Part shown: positions 10,953 through 20,218 of the stretch, in pieces | Layout of the letters: every line of letters begins with the position of its first letter | Numbering within the stretch: the first letter of the stretch is position 1 | DNA from: Sphaerotilus hippei | GTDB lineage: Bacteria; Pseudomonadota; Gammaproteobacteria; Burkholderiales; Burkholderiaceae_C | Assembly: GCF_003201595.1 (NCBI RefSeq) | Contig: NZ_QJJS01000008.1 | Span: 1-64,000 of the forward strand | Reading direction: 5' to 3' | DNA: 64,000 bases | The notes under the pieces: model-generated | The model's database searches: none | What the model saw: the letters and a program-made list of their open reading frames with translations, nothing else | What the model was told of the DNA's origin: nothing | Made by a program: the position numbers and the translations under genes

Positions 10953-11354
10953 ATGCCTGATGCTGAGAATGCCGCCGTCGCGGCCGATCCCCGCCCACGC
11001 CTCGTCGCCTGCCTGTGCGCCGGCTGGTGCACCGCCTGCCAGGCCTATCGCCAGACCTTCGCCGACCTGGCGCGCACCGAGACCGACACCCGCTTCGTCT
11101 GGATCGACATCGAGGCCCATGCCGATGCGCTGGGGGATGCGGCGCTGGAGATCGAGAACTTCCCCACCGTGATGCTGCTGCAGCACGGCCGGGTCGAGTT
11201 CTTCGGCACCATCCTGCCGCATGCCGGCACGCTGGCGCGCATGCTGGTGGCCGCGCGCTCGGGGCACCTGGCGCGGGGCGGCCAGGACGAGGTGGCCGCC
11301 CTGCTCGCCCCCGCCGTGCAGCGGCTGGCCGATCGCCTCCGGCCCGAGGCCTGA
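10953..11354 (+). CDS. thioredoxin-like protein
   Basis: This 133-residue single-domain protein has a thioredoxin fold with the redox motif WCTAC (Trp25, Cys26, Cys29) after a beta strand, and a cis-proline segment NFPTVML. There is no signal peptide, so it should act in the cytoplasm. The CTAC dipeptide differs from the CGPC of classical thioredoxin, so partners and redox potential may differ. It is transcribed divergently from rdgC. Confidence 0.75.
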   Translation: MPDAENAAVAADPRPRLVACLCAGWCTACQAYRQTFADLARTETDTRFVWIDIEAHADALGDAALEIENFPTVMLLQHGRVEFFGTILPHAGTLARMLVAARSGHLARGGQDEVAALLAPAVQRLADRLRPEA

Positions 11355-11366
11355 GCGCCGGGGCCT

Positions 11367-12029
11367 TCAGGCCGGCGGGTGCAGCTCGCTCAGCGGCGTG
11401 GTCGAAGGCTGGCGCGGCAGGTCGGCCAGGTGGGCCTCGTCGCCCCAGTCCACGACGTGCAGGCGCTCGTCCTGCCAGCGCAGGCGGTTGACGCCGGCGT
11501 TCGGGATGCTGCAGCGCCGGGCGCCCCCGAGCGGCAGGCCGTGGGCGGTACGCCAGAACATGTCGAGCACGCCGCCGTGCGTCACGACCAGCACGTGCCG
11601 GCCGGCATGCTCCAGCGCCAGCGAGCGCAGCGCGCCGAACACGCGGGCGTGGAAATCGAGGTTGCTCTCGCCCCCGCCGGGCAGCGCGAAGTCCGCCTCG
11701 TGACGGGCCCAGGCCGCCCAGAGCTCGGGGTGCTCGCGGATGATGACCGGCGCCTCATGGCCCTCGAACTGGCCGAAGCACTGCTCGCGCCACTGCGCGC
11801 AGTAACGCGCCGGCAGACCCAGGCGATCGAGCAGCGGCTGCGCGGTGGCACGGGTGCGGCTCAGGTCGCTGACGACCACGGCGTCGAAGCGTTCGCCGGC
11901 CAGTCGATCGGCCAGCCGCTGCGCCTGCAGCTGCCCCAGCTCGTTGAGCGGGACATCCAGTTGTCCCTGGAAGCGGTGGACGCGATTCCAGTCGGTTTCG
12001 CCGTGGCGCACAAGGGTGAAATCGGTCAT
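11367..12029 (-). CDS. histidine phosphatase family protein (GpmB/CobC-like)
   Basis: The 220-residue protein has the phosphoglycerate-mutase-like phosphatase core. LVRHGETDWN carries the phospho-accepting His9, with conserved Arg8 and Glu11. SDLSRTRATAQPLL and VVTHGGVLD carry the second catalytic His. FGQFEGH is a typical middle motif. Substrates in this superfamily vary (2-phosphoglycerate, alpha-ribazole-5-P, other phosphoesters), and the sequence alone does not decide. Confidence 0.85.
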   Translation of the reverse strand: MTDFTLVRHGETDWNRVHRFQGQLDVPLNELGQLQAQRLADRLAGERFDAVVVSDLSRTRATAQPLLDRLGLPARYCAQWREQCFGQFEGHEAPVIIREHPELWAAWARHEADFALPGGGESNLDFHARVFGALRSLALEHAGRHVLVVTHGGVLDMFWRTAHGLPLGGARRCSIPNAGVNRLRWQDERLHVVDWGDEAHLADLPRQPSTTPLSELHPPA

Positions 12030-12206
12030 GGCATTCCGTGCAGTCGACCGCCGAGTATGCGCCGGACACGTGACGGACGCACCCGTCCGGGACGCCGAAC
12101 AACGCACGAATGCCGCGATGGGCTGCTGCCATAATCCCGCCGGCCCGCACGAATGGCGCGCGGGCTTCCGCCTTCCCTTGAAACGCTACCCACACCGAGA
12201 TCGACC

Positions 12207-12668
12207 ATGGCCGACGAACAAGACGCAGCAGGTGCTCAACCCGTGTTCCAGATTCAGCGCGTCTACCTGAAGGACCTGTCGCTGGAGCAGCCCAACTCGC
12301 CCGAGATCCTGATCGAGCAGGGCCAGCCGGCGGTGGACATCAACCTGGGCGTCGAGGTCAAGCCGATCGCCGACGGCATCTTCGAGGTGGCCGTGACCGC
12401 GACCGTGACGACCTCGCTGTCCGAGCGCACGCTGTTCCTGTGCGAGGCCAAGCAGGCCGGCATCTTCGAGATCCGCAACATCGATGCCGAGCAGATGCAG
12501 CCGATCCTGGGCATCGCCTGCCCGGGCATCGTCTACCCCTACCTGCGCGCCGTGGTGGCCGACGTCATCAGCCGTGCCGGCTTCCCGCCGGTGCACCTGT
12601 CGGAAGTCAACTTCCAGGCGATGTACGAAGCCCAGCAGCAGTCCAACGGCGCTGCGCTGAACTCCTGA
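12207..12668 (+). CDS. secB: preprotein export chaperone SecB
   Basis: The 153-residue protein is SecB, the tetrameric chaperone that holds preproteins unfolded and delivers them to SecA. The signature stretches are [45 protein letters not shown] and [21 protein letters not shown]. It is followed by gpsA, a common gene order in proteobacteria. A CATAAT at 12130-12135 is a possible -10 element. The ribosome site is weak. Confidence 0.96.
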   Translation: MADEQDAAGAQPVFQIQRVYLKDLSLEQPNSPEILIEQGQPAVDINLGVEVKPIADGIFEVAVTATVTTSLSERTLFLCEAKQAGIFEIRNIDAEQMQPILGIACPGIVYPYLRAVVADVISRAGFPPVHLSEVNFQAMYEAQQQSNGAALNS

Positions 12669-12738
12669 GCCAGCCGCGCCCGGCCACGCCCCTGCGGTCG
12701 TCGAGGCCGGGCGGGCCGGCCCGGGTGCTTCCATCCCC

Positions 12739-13746
12739 ATGAAGTCCGAGATGCAGATCACCGTGCTGGGCGCTGGCGCCTGGGGCACCGCCGTGGCCGC
12801 CGCGGCCGCGCTGCGCCACCCGACCCTGCTGTGGGCCCGTGACCCGCAGCAGGCCGACGCGCTCGCCGCGCAGCACGAGAACACCCGCTACCTGCCCGGC
12901 GTGGCCCTGCCGCCCGCGCTGCGGATCAGCGCGGACCTGGCGCATGCGCTGGCCCACGCCACGCGGCCGCAGGACCTGCTCATCGTCGCCACGCCGATGG
13001 CCGGACTGCGCTCGATGCTGACGCAGCTCGCCCAGGCCCGGGTGACCGCCGCCGTGATGTGGCTGAGCAAGGGCTTCGAGGCCGGCACCGGCTGCCTCGG
13101 CCACGAGGTGGCCCGCGAGGTGGCGGCGTCGCTGCGCACCGGCGTGCTGTCGGGGCCGAGCTTCGCGCTCGAGGTCGCCCGCGGCCAGCCGACCGCGCTG
13201 GTGGCGGCCAGCCCGGACGTGACCGTGCGCGACGCCGCGGTGCGGGCGCTGCACGCCGGCCACCTGCGCATCTACTCGTCCGAGGACGTCGTCGGCGTCG
13301 AGGTGGGCGGCGCGCTGAAGAACGTGCTGGCCATCGCCACCGGCATCGGCGACGGCCTGGGCCTGGGCCTGAACGCCCGGGCCGCGCTGATCACCCGGGG
13401 CCTGGCGGAGATGAGCCGCCTGGGCGGGGCGCTGGGCGCGCAGCCCGAGACCTTCATGGGCCTGTCCGGCCTGGGCGATCTGGTGCTGACGGCCACCGGC
13501 GACCTGTCGCGCAACCGGCGGGTCGGGCTGAAGCTGGCCGAAGGCCTGCCGCTGCCGCGCATCCTCGAGGCCCTGGGCCACGTGGCCGAAGGGGTCTACA
13601 CCGCCCGCACCGCGCTGGCGCGGGCCGAGTCCGCCGGCATCGAGGTGCCGCTGACCCGCGCCGTGGTCGACGTGCTCGAGGGCCGGCTGACCCCGGCCGC
13701 CGCCGTGCAGGCGCTGATGCAGCGCGAGGCCCGCGCCGAGCACTGA
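12739..13746 (+). CDS. gpsA: glycerol-3-phosphate dehydrogenase (NAD(P)+)
   Basis: The 335-residue enzyme reduces dihydroxyacetone phosphate to sn-glycerol-3-phosphate for phospholipid synthesis. The Rossmann motif GAGAWG is at residues 11-16. [24 protein letters not shown] and the catalytic lysine in [14 protein letters not shown] (Lys194) are intact. [11 protein letters not shown] is also typical. It lies 70 bases after secB. A second in-frame ATG at 12751 would give a more usual N-terminus. Confidence 0.95.
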   Translation: MKSEMQITVLGAGAWGTAVAAAAALRHPTLLWARDPQQADALAAQHENTRYLPGVALPPALRISADLAHALAHATRPQDLLIVATPMAGLRSMLTQLAQARVTAAVMWLSKGFEAGTGCLGHEVAREVAASLRTGVLSGPSFALEVARGQPTALVAASPDVTVRDAAVRALHAGHLRIYSSEDVVGVEVGGALKNVLAIATGIGDGLGLGLNARAALITRGLAEMSRLGGALGAQPETFMGLSGLGDLVLTATGDLSRNRRVGLKLAEGLPLPRILEALGHVAEGVYTARTALARAESAGIEVPLTRAVVDVLEGRLTPAAAVQALMQREARAEH

Positions 13747-13765
13747 GCGCCGGAGCGGGCGCTCA
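13744..13765. terminator. hairpin containing both stop codons of gpsA and trmL
   Basis: TGAGCGCC (13744-13751) pairs with GGCGCTCA (13758-13765). The plus-strand TGA stop of gpsA and the minus-strand TGA stop of trmL are the two outer ends of the stem. It is a compact bidirectional structure for convergent genes, without T tracts. Confidence 0.5.
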
Positions 13766-14233
13766 GACGCCGCCGGCGTAGCCGTGCTGGCGCCAGGCGT
13801 CGAACACCGTCACGGCCACCGCATTGCTGAGGTTGAGGCTGCGCTGGCCCGGGCGCATCGGCAGGCGCACGCGCTGCGCGGCCTCGAAGGTGTCGCGCAC
13901 CTCGGCCGGCAGGCCGGCGGTCTCGCAGCCGAACACCATCCAGTCCCCCGCCTGCCAGCGCACCTCGGCCACCGGCCGGCTGCCGCGGGTCGTGAAGGCG
14001 TACATCGAGGCTGGATCGGGCACCTGGGTGGCCAGGAAGTCGGCCCACGAGGCGTGGCGGCGCACCGGCGCGTACTCGTGGTAGTCGAGCCCCGCACGGC
14101 GCAGCAGCCGGTCATCCATCGAGAAGCCCAGCGGCTCGACCAGGTGCAGCTCGCAGCCGGTGTTGGCCGCCAGGCGGATGACGTTGCCGGTGTTCGGCGG
14201 GATTTCGGGGTGGACCAGGACGATGCGGAACAT
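13763..14233 (-). CDS. trmL: tRNA (cytidine(34)-2'-O)-methyltransferase
   Basis: This 156-residue SPOUT methyltransferase modifies the wobble ribose of certain leucine tRNAs using S-adenosylmethionine. The knot-forming motifs are visible: LVHPEIPPNTGNVIRLAANTGCELHL at the N-terminus, FGCETAGLP in the middle, and LPMRPGQRSLNLSNAVAVTVFDAW at the C-terminus. It is full length. ComF is upstream on the same strand with a 53-base gap. Confidence 0.94.
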   Translation of the reverse strand: MFRIVLVHPEIPPNTGNVIRLAANTGCELHLVEPLGFSMDDRLLRRAGLDYHEYAPVRRHASWADFLATQVPDPASMYAFTTRGSRPVAEVRWQAGDWMVFGCETAGLPAEVRDTFEAAQRVRLPMRPGQRSLNLSNAVAVTVFDAWRQHGYAGGV

Positions 14234-14286
14234 GCGGGCGATGGACGTGGACGACAGGGAGAAAGGCCGGCCGGCAGGCTCGGGAC

Positions 14287-15024
14287 TCAGTCGGCCGAGG
14301 TGCGTGCCAGCACCCAGAAGCGGATGTCGGCGGCACCGGCGGCCTGCAAGGCCTCGGCGGCGGCCGTCAGTGTCGCACCGGTGGTCATCACGTCGTCGAC
14401 CAGCACCACCCGCCGCCCCCGCACCAGGCCGAGTCCCTGCGGCGTGAGCCGGAAGGCCCCGCGCACATTGAGCAGCCGCCGGGCCCGCGGCAGCGACAGT
14501 TGCGGCACGGTGCAGCGCACCCGCTCCAGCAGATCGGGCCGGGCCGGGCACTGCAGCCGGGTCGCGACCCGGCGGGCCAGCTCCCACGACTGGTTGTAGC
14601 CACGTTCCTGCTGGCGCGGCGACGACAGCGCCACCGGCAGGATCAGCTCGGGCCGCGGCTGCGCCTCGGGCGCACAGGCCCGGGCGGTCAGCACGGCCTC
14701 GGCCAGCAGATCGGCCAGCGGTGCGGCCAGCTCGACGGCCGCGTGGAACTTCAGGCGCACGATCAGGCCGTCCCAGGGGTAGCGGTAGGGCAGCGCCACC
14801 ACGGTGCGGCTGCACGGCGGGGGCCGCCACAGGCAGGCCCCGCAGACCTCGGCCTCGCCGCCCAGCTCGACGCCGCACAGGCGGCAGCGCTGCAGCGGCC
14901 GGGCGTGGCGCCCGAGGCAGTCGGCGCACAGAGGCGACACCGCCGCGGCCCGGCAGACCTGGCAGCGGCCACCGCCCAGCAGCGTCCGCCAGCCCGCCAG
15001 CCATCCCTTGTCGCGCACGATCAT
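14287..15024 (-). CDS. comF: ComF family phosphoribosyltransferase-like protein
   Basis: The 245-residue protein has two CxxC pairs near the N-terminus (CQVC...CADC and CRLC...CGAC), likely a zinc-binding double knuckle. A type I phosphoribosyltransferase domain follows, with the PRPP loop VVLVDDVMTTGAT. RGYNQSWELAR and RRLLNVRGAFRL are ComF family segments. ComF homologues are needed for DNA uptake in naturally competent bacteria, though many non-competent species keep them. It is divergent from the BioC-like gene with only 26 bases between starts. Confidence 0.88.
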   Translation of the reverse strand: MIVRDKGWLAGWRTLLGGGRCQVCRAAAVSPLCADCLGRHARPLQRCRLCGVELGGEAEVCGACLWRPPPCSRTVVALPYRYPWDGLIVRLKFHAAVELAAPLADLLAEAVLTARACAPEAQPRPELILPVALSSPRQQERGYNQSWELARRVATRLQCPARPDLLERVRCTVPQLSLPRARRLLNVRGAFRLTPQGLGLVRGRRVVLVDDVMTTGATLTAAAEALQAAGAADIRFWVLARTSAD

Positions 15025-15035
15025 GGTCGCCTCAC

Positions 15036-15041
15036 TATACT
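15036..15041 (+). promoter_or_regulatory. candidate -10 element of the BioC-like gene
   Basis: TATACT lies 9 bases before the ATG at 15051, which would give an almost leaderless transcript. No -35 at the right spacing is clear, although TTGTCG at 15008-15013 is nearby. Confidence 0.3.
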
Positions 15042-15050
15042 GCCCGACCC

Positions 15051-15989
15051 ATGTCCGAGCACCCTTCCGCCCCCGCCAGCACGCCGGCCACCGACCTCGG
15101 ATCGGGCCCCGGCCCCGACCAGCCCCCCCGGCCGCCGGCACGGATCGACCCCCCGGCGCTGCAGCGTCATCTCGGCCATGGCGGCTCCGCCTGGCTGCAT
15201 GGCGAAGTGGCGCGGCGCATGGGCGAGCGCGTCGGCGTGGTGCGCCGCACCCCCACGCGCGTGCTGGACTGGTGGAGCCCCGTCAGCGCCAGCCAGGGCC
15301 TGCTGGCCACGCTCTATCCGGACGCGACCATCGTGCCGGTCGGCTTCGACGGGCAGGTGCTGCCCGCCGCCCCGGGCCGCTCGTGGTGGCAGCGCTGGCG
15401 CAGCGCGCCGGCCGGGCCCGCGGGCCAGCCGGCCGCACCGGCCGGCCTGCTGTGGGCCAACATGATGCTGCACTGGGTCGACGACCTGCCCGCCCAGCTG
15501 CGCCAATGGCATGCGGCGGTCGAGGTCGACGGTTTCCTGATGTTCTCGTGCTTCGGCCCCGACACGCTGCTGCAGCTGCGCGGCCTGTACCGGCGCCTGG
15601 GCTGGGGCCCGGTGGGCAGCGACTGGACCGACATGCACGACCTGGGCGACGCGCTGGTGCATGCCGGCTTCGCCGATCCGGTGATGGACATGGAACAGCT
15701 CACGCTGACCTGGGACTCGCCCGAGAAGCTGCTCGCCGAGCTGCGCACGCTGGGCCGCAACACCGCGCCGGCCCGCCACGCCGGCCTGCGCACGCCGCGC
15801 TGGCGCGAGCGCCTGCTGCAGGCGCTGCGCCAGGAGCTGGCCGGGCCCGACGGTCGCCTGCACCTGCGCTTCGAGCTGGTCTACGGCCACGCCTTCCGGC
15901 CGGTGCCGCGGGTGGCCATGCAGGCGCAGACCTCGATCTCGCTGGACGACATGCGCCAGATGACCCGGCGCCCAGCACCGCGCCCTTGA
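15051..15989 (+). CDS. BioC-like methyltransferase-fold protein
   Basis: The 312-residue protein aligns in outline with malonyl-ACP O-methyltransferase BioC. It has an ANMMLHWVDDLPAQLRQWHAAVEVDGFLMFSCFGPDTL block, MHDLGDALVHAGFADPVMDME, LTWDSPEKLLAELRTLGRN, and a C-terminal VYGHAF segment. These are BioC-type substrate-side motifs. The SAM motif I position reads VLDWWSPVSASQGLLA instead of the usual glycine-rich loop, so cofactor binding is unusual or lost. The N-terminal 30 residues are Pro/Ala-rich. Next to comF, it may serve biotin synthesis, but no other bio gene is in view. Confidence 0.65.
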   Translation: MSEHPSAPASTPATDLGSGPGPDQPPRPPARIDPPALQRHLGHGGSAWLHGEVARRMGERVGVVRRTPTRVLDWWSPVSASQGLLATLYPDATIVPVGFDGQVLPAAPGRSWWQRWRSAPAGPAGQPAAPAGLLWANMMLHWVDDLPAQLRQWHAAVEVDGFLMFSCFGPDTLLQLRGLYRRLGWGPVGSDWTDMHDLGDALVHAGFADPVMDMEQLTLTWDSPEKLLAELRTLGRNTAPARHAGLRTPRWRERLLQALRQELAGPDGRLHLRFELVYGHAFRPVPRVAMQAQTSISLDDMRQMTRRPAPRP

Positions 15990-16189
15990 TCCAGCTCAGG
16001 GTTTACGTTGGCTTTCGGGCCGCGTCGGGCGATTGAGCCTGATCAACAGCAAGGTTTTTGTAAGCTGACCATAGGGGCAGCTCTGGATGGAGTTCACCCG
16101 AACGCTGCCGCAAAGTACGAGCAACGATCATCCGTCGCCGCCCTCCAGCGGCACGCCGACGGGTGGGTTGAACCGGAAAGAGCGCTCGG

Positions 16190-17362
16190 ATGAACACACG
16201 CAACACGCTGCAGCAGACCGTCCGGATGACCGGTCTGGCCCTCGCGGGATCCTTGCTGGCCACCGCGGCGCGGGCGGTCAACGACCTGCCCGGCGGACCT
16301 GCCGTGAGGCAGCTGGACTTCCAGCCGGCGGCCACCCGCATCGCGATGGACCAGCACTGGCTGCACAGCGCGATGCTCGTCATCTGCGGCCTGATCTGCA
16401 TCGCGGTCTTCGGCGTGATGTTCTATTCGATCGTCAAGCACCGCAAGTCGCGCGGCCACCAGCCGGCCCACTTCCACGAGAGTGTCGCCGTCGAGATCGC
16501 CTGGACCATCGTGCCCTTCGTCATCGTCATCGGCATGGGGGCGATGGCCACCCAGACGGTGGTCGCGATGAAGGACACCACCAACGCCGAGCTGACCATC
16601 AAGGCCACCGGCTACCAGTGGAAATGGGGCTACGACTACCTCAAGGGTGAAGGCGAAGGCATCCAGCTGCTGTCCACGCTCGACGCCGGCCAGCGGGCGA
16701 TGTCCGATGCCGGCAAGCCCGAAGGCGACGACTACCTGCTCAAGGTCGACGAGCCGCTGGTCGTGCCGGTGGGCCGCAAGATCCGCATCATCACCACCGC
16801 CAACGACGTGATCCACTCCTGGATGGTGCCGGCCTTCGGCGTCAAGCAGGACGCGATCCCCGGCTTCGTGCGCGACACCTGGTTCCGCGCCGAGAAGACC
16901 GGCGACTTCTACGGCCAGTGCGCCGAGCTGTGCGGCAAGGAGCACGCCTACATGCCCATCCACGTGAAGGTGGTGGATGCACCGGCCTATGCCGCCTGGG
17001 TCGACGGGCGCCGCAAGGCCATGGCCGCCAAGGCCGACGACCCGGCCCGGGTGTGGAAGCTCGACGAGATGATCGCGCGCGGCGAGAAGGTCTACAACGC
17101 CAACTGCGCCGCCTGCCACCAGGCCAGCGGCAAGGGCGCCGGCGCGATCAAGCCGCTGGATGGTTCGGCCGTGGTGCTCGACGCCGACAAGAACAAGCAG
17201 ATCGCCGTGCTGCTCAACGGCCAGAACAACGGCGCGATGCCGTCCTGGAAGGCCCTGTCAGACACCGAGATCGCCGCGGTCATCACCTACACCAAGAACC
17301 ACTGGGGCAACACGACCGGCCAGGTCGTGCAGCCCACCGACGTGATCGCGCTGCGCAAGTGA
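16190..17362 (+). CDS. coxB: cytochrome c oxidase subunit II with fused cytochrome c domain
   Basis: The 390-residue subunit accepts electrons from cytochrome c through its CuA centre. It has a signal peptide (cut near ATAARA, residue 29) and two membrane helices (about 60-82 and 103-125). In the periplasmic cupredoxin domain the CuA ligands are His209, Cys244, Cys248, His252 and Met255. A C-terminal class I haem c domain has CAACH at 306-310 and a later NNGAMPSW methionine ligand. It is the first gene of the aa3 oxidase cluster. The 200 bases upstream contain no gene and probably hold the promoter (TTGAGC at 16033 is a weak -35 candidate). Confidence 0.96.
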   Translation: MNTRNTLQQTVRMTGLALAGSLLATAARAVNDLPGGPAVRQLDFQPAATRIAMDQHWLHSAMLVICGLICIAVFGVMFYSIVKHRKSRGHQPAHFHESVAVEIAWTIVPFVIVIGMGAMATQTVVAMKDTTNAELTIKATGYQWKWGYDYLKGEGEGIQLLSTLDAGQRAMSDAGKPEGDDYLLKVDEPLVVPVGRKIRIITTANDVIHSWMVPAFGVKQDAIPGFVRDTWFRAEKTGDFYGQCAELCGKEHAYMPIHVKVVDAPAYAAWVDGRRKAMAAKADDPARVWKLDEMIARGEKVYNANCAACHQASGKGAGAIKPLDGSAVVLDADKNKQIAVLLNGQNNGAMPSWKALSDTEIAAVITYTKNHWGNTTGQVVQPTDVIALRK

Positions 17363-17393
17363 GCGCCGCCCCAGGACCCAAAGGACCCCAGCC

Positions 17394-19037
17394 ATGAGTG
17401 CAGTCATCCATCCCGGCGGCCACGGCGCAGCACACGGTCATGCCGACCACGACCACGAGCACGCGCACGACCATCCCCACGGCTGGCGCCGCTGGCTGTT
17501 CGCCACCAACCACAAGGACATCGGGACGCTCTACCTGCTGTTCTCGTTCACGATGCTGATGATCGGCGGCGTGCTGGCGCTGCTGATCCGCGCCGAGCTG
17601 TTCCAGCCCGGCCTGCAGTTCGTCAACCCCGAGCTGTTCAACCAGTTCACCACGATGCACGGGCTGATCATGGTGTTCGGCGCCATCATGCCGGCCTTCG
17701 TCGGCTTCGCGAACTGGATGATCCCGCTGCAGATCGGCGCGGCGGACATGGCCTTCGCGCGCATGAACAACTTCAGCTTCTGGCTGATGATCCCGGCCGC
17801 GCTGACGCTGGTGAGCTCCTTCTTCATGCCCGGCGGCGCGCCGGCGGCCGGCTGGACGCTCTACGCGCCGCTGACGCTGCAGATGGGCCCGTCGATGGAC
17901 GCCGGCATCTTCGCGATGCACGTGCTGGGCGCCTCGTCGATCATGGGCTCGATCAACATCATCGTCACCATCCTCAACATGCGCGCGCCGGGCATGACGC
18001 TGATGAAGATGCCGATGTTCGTCTGGACCTGGCTGATCACCGCCTACCTGCTGATCGCGGTGATGCCGGTGCTGGCCGGCGCGATCACGATGACGCTGAC
18101 CGATCGCCACTTCGGCACCAGCTTCTTCAATCCCGCCGGCGGCGGTGACCCGATCATGTACCAGCACATCTTCTGGTTCTTCGGTCACCCCGAGGTCTAC
18201 ATCATGATCCTGCCGGCCTTCGGCATCGTCAGCCAGATCATCCCGGCCTTCGCCCGCAAGCCGCTGTTCGGGTATGCGTCGATGGTGTATGCCACCGCGT
18301 CGATCGCCATCCTGTCGTTCATCGTCTGGGCGCACCACATGTACACGACCGGCATGCCGCTGACCGGCCAGCTGTTCTTCATGTACGCGACGATGCTGAT
18401 CTCGGTGCCCACCGGCGTGAAGGTGTTCAACTGGCTGGCCACGATGTGGCGCGGCTCGATGACCTTCGAGACCCCGATGCTGTGGGCCGTGGGTTTCATC
18501 TTCGTCTTCACGATGGGCGGCTTCACCGGCCTGATCTGCGCGATGGCGCCGATCGACATCAACCTGCAGGACACCTACTACGTCGTCGCGCACTTCCACT
18601 ACGTGCTGGTGGCCGGCTCGCTGTTCGCGATGTTCGCCGGCTACTACTACTGGGCGCCCAAGTGGACCGGCGTGATGTATTCGGAGACGCGGGGCCGCAT
18701 CCACTTCTGGCTGTCGCTGCTGTTCTTCAACATCACCTTCTTCCCGATGCACTTCCTCGGCCTGGCGGGCATGCCGCGCCGTTATGCCGACTACCCGATG
18801 CAGTTCGCCGACTTCAACGCGATCGCCTCGGTCGGCGCCTTCGGCTTCGGCTTCATGCAGGTGTACTTCTTCCTGTTCGTCGTGCTGCCGATGATGCGGG
18901 GCCGGGGCGAGAAGGCCCCGCAGCGTCCCTGGGAAGCTGCCGAGGGCCTGGAGTGGGAAGTGCCGTCGCCGGCACCGTTCCACACCTACGAGCACCCGCC
19001 GCGCCTGAACGCCAGTGCCACGCGCGTGATCGACTGA
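17394..19037 (+). CDS. coxA: cytochrome c oxidase subunit I (aa3 type)
   Basis: The 547-residue haem-copper oxidase catalytic subunit reduces oxygen and pumps protons across about 12 helices. The low-spin haem ligand is in [10 protein letters not shown] (His89). CuB and the Tyr/Glu region are in [11 protein letters not shown] and WAHHMYTTG, and the high-spin haem His is in VVAHFHYVL. The N-terminal 29 residues hold ten histidines and several acids before the first helix, a cytoplasmic extension unusual in length. AAGGA precedes the ATG. It lies 31 bases after coxB. Confidence 0.97.
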   Translation: MSAVIHPGGHGAAHGHADHDHEHAHDHPHGWRRWLFATNHKDIGTLYLLFSFTMLMIGGVLALLIRAELFQPGLQFVNPELFNQFTTMHGLIMVFGAIMPAFVGFANWMIPLQIGAADMAFARMNNFSFWLMIPAALTLVSSFFMPGGAPAAGWTLYAPLTLQMGPSMDAGIFAMHVLGASSIMGSINIIVTILNMRAPGMTLMKMPMFVWTWLITAYLLIAVMPVLAGAITMTLTDRHFGTSFFNPAGGGDPIMYQHIFWFFGHPEVYIMILPAFGIVSQIIPAFARKPLFGYASMVYATASIAILSFIVWAHHMYTTGMPLTGQLFFMYATMLISVPTGVKVFNWLATMWRGSMTFETPMLWAVGFIFVFTMGGFTGLICAMAPIDINLQDTYYVVAHFHYVLVAGSLFAMFAGYYYWAPKWTGVMYSETRGRIHFWLSLLFFNITFFPMHFLGLAGMPRRYADYPMQFADFNAIASVGAFGFGFMQVYFFLFVVLPMMRGRGEKAPQRPWEAAEGLEWEVPSPAPFHTYEHPPRLNASATRVID

Positions 19038-19053
19038 CCCCGGAACCCGCACC

Positions 19054-19170
19054 ATGACCCTCACCCCGCAGCAACGCCGCACCAACCTGCGCCTGGGCCT
19101 GATCCTGGCGTCGGTCGCGCTGACCTTCTTCGTCGGCTTCATGGTGAAGATGATCTGGCTGGGCCGCTGA
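19054..19170 (+). CDS. small single-helix protein in the oxidase cluster
   Basis: This 38-residue reading frame starts 16 bases after the coxA stop and ends 34 bases before ctaG. It has a polar start (MTLTPQQRRTNLRLG), then one hydrophobic helix of about 20 residues ending MVKMIWLGR. Such short proteins occur at this exact place in betaproteobacterial cox clusters and are described as small oxidase assembly proteins. No function has been shown as far as I know. Composition, position and the ATG make it likely real. Confidence 0.75.
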   Translation: MTLTPQQRRTNLRLGLILASVALTFFVGFMVKMIWLGR

Positions 19171-19204
19171 GCCCGGCCCGGTTCCCCCTTCCGGCCGGCC
19201 CACC

Positions 19205-19855
19205 ATGCCCCACGACGGCAACCCCTCGACCCCGGCCGCACGGCCACGGCGCTCGCGCCTGGCGCTGCTGCGGCTGGACAACCGGCGCATGCTCGGCAAG
19301 CTGGGCCTGATCACGCTGTTCATGTTCGGCTTCGGTTATGCGCTGGTGCCGATGTACCGCACGCTCTGCGAGGCGCTGGGCGTGAACGTGCTGGCACGCA
19401 GCGAGGCGGTGGTGCTCGGCGCCACCTCGCCGGCCAATGTGCAGGTCGACCGCAGCCGCGTGATCACCGTCGAGTTCGACGCCAACGCGCGCGGGCCCTG
19501 GGAATTCAGGCCGGCGGTGCGTTCGATGCAGGTGCATCCGGGCGAGGTCAGCACGGTGATGTACGAGTTCCGCAACGTGCAGGGCCGGGCCATGTCGGCG
19601 CAGGCCATCCCGAGCTACGCGCCGCTGCAGGCCGGCTCGCACTTCAACAAGCTGGAGTGCTTCTGCTTCAACCAGTACACGCTGCAGCCGGGTGAGCAGC
19701 GCGAGTGGCCGGTCGTGTTCGTGATCGACCCGAAGCTGCCCGGCGACGTCACGACCATCACGCTGTCCTACACCTTCTTCGAGGTCGGTGGCCGGGTGCC
19801 GCCGGCGGGGGGCGCCCGGGTGAGCGCACGCCGCCTGGATGCCGGAGGCTCCTGA
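19205..19855 (+). CDS. ctaG: cytochrome c oxidase assembly protein CtaG/Cox11 (copper delivery to CuB)
   Basis: The 216-residue protein has a cytoplasmic N-terminus, one membrane helix (about 32-50, GLITLFMFGFGYALVPMY) and a periplasmic immunoglobulin-like copper domain. The copper-binding motif is ECFCFNQ (Cys152, Cys154), with a further cysteine at 55. These are hallmark residues of Cox11, which loads CuB of subunit I. It lies between coxA and coxC. Confidence 0.95.
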   Translation: MPHDGNPSTPAARPRRSRLALLRLDNRRMLGKLGLITLFMFGFGYALVPMYRTLCEALGVNVLARSEAVVLGATSPANVQVDRSRVITVEFDANARGPWEFRPAVRSMQVHPGEVSTVMYEFRNVQGRAMSAQAIPSYAPLQAGSHFNKLECFCFNQYTLQPGEQREWPVVFVIDPKLPGDVTTITLSYTFFEVGGRVPPAGGARVSARRLDAGGS

Positions 19856-19857
19856 GC

Positions 19858-20142
19858 ATGGCCGAGCCCGAATCGCGCGATCCACGCGCCGCGACGCCCC
19901 CGCCCAGCGCCGCCGAGGACCTGCGCAACGCGACGCGGCGCAAGGGCTCCTTCCTGCACACCGTCCAGGCGGTCGCCTGGTCCTTCCTCGGCATCCGCAA
20001 GGGCTCGGGCTACGAGCAGGACGTGAGCCGGCTCAACCCGGTGCACGTGATCCTCGCGGGGCTGATCGGTGCGGCACTGTTCGTCGGCGCGCTGGTGCTG
20101 CTGGTGAGCTGGATCGCCAGCAGCGCCGCAGGACCGACCTGA
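19858..20142 (+). CDS. DUF2970 family small membrane protein
   Basis: The 94-residue protein starts 3 bases after ctaG. It has a charged N-terminus, then RKGSFLHTVQAVAWSFLGIRKGSGYEQD, which is the DUF2970 signature, and one C-terminal membrane helix (about 65-90). Members are found in cox clusters of betaproteobacteria. Their role is unknown and oxidase assembly is suspected from position only. Confidence 0.8.
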   Translation: MAEPESRDPRAATPPPSAAEDLRNATRRKGSFLHTVQAVAWSFLGIRKGSGYEQDVSRLNPVHVILAGLIGAALFVGALVLLVSWIASSAAGPT

Positions 20143-20218
20143 CCCCCGCCGCCGACCCGCTCACCCCGCCCTCTCCGTCACACGCATCCGAACGACCGCA
20201 CGCACACAGGAGCCCACG

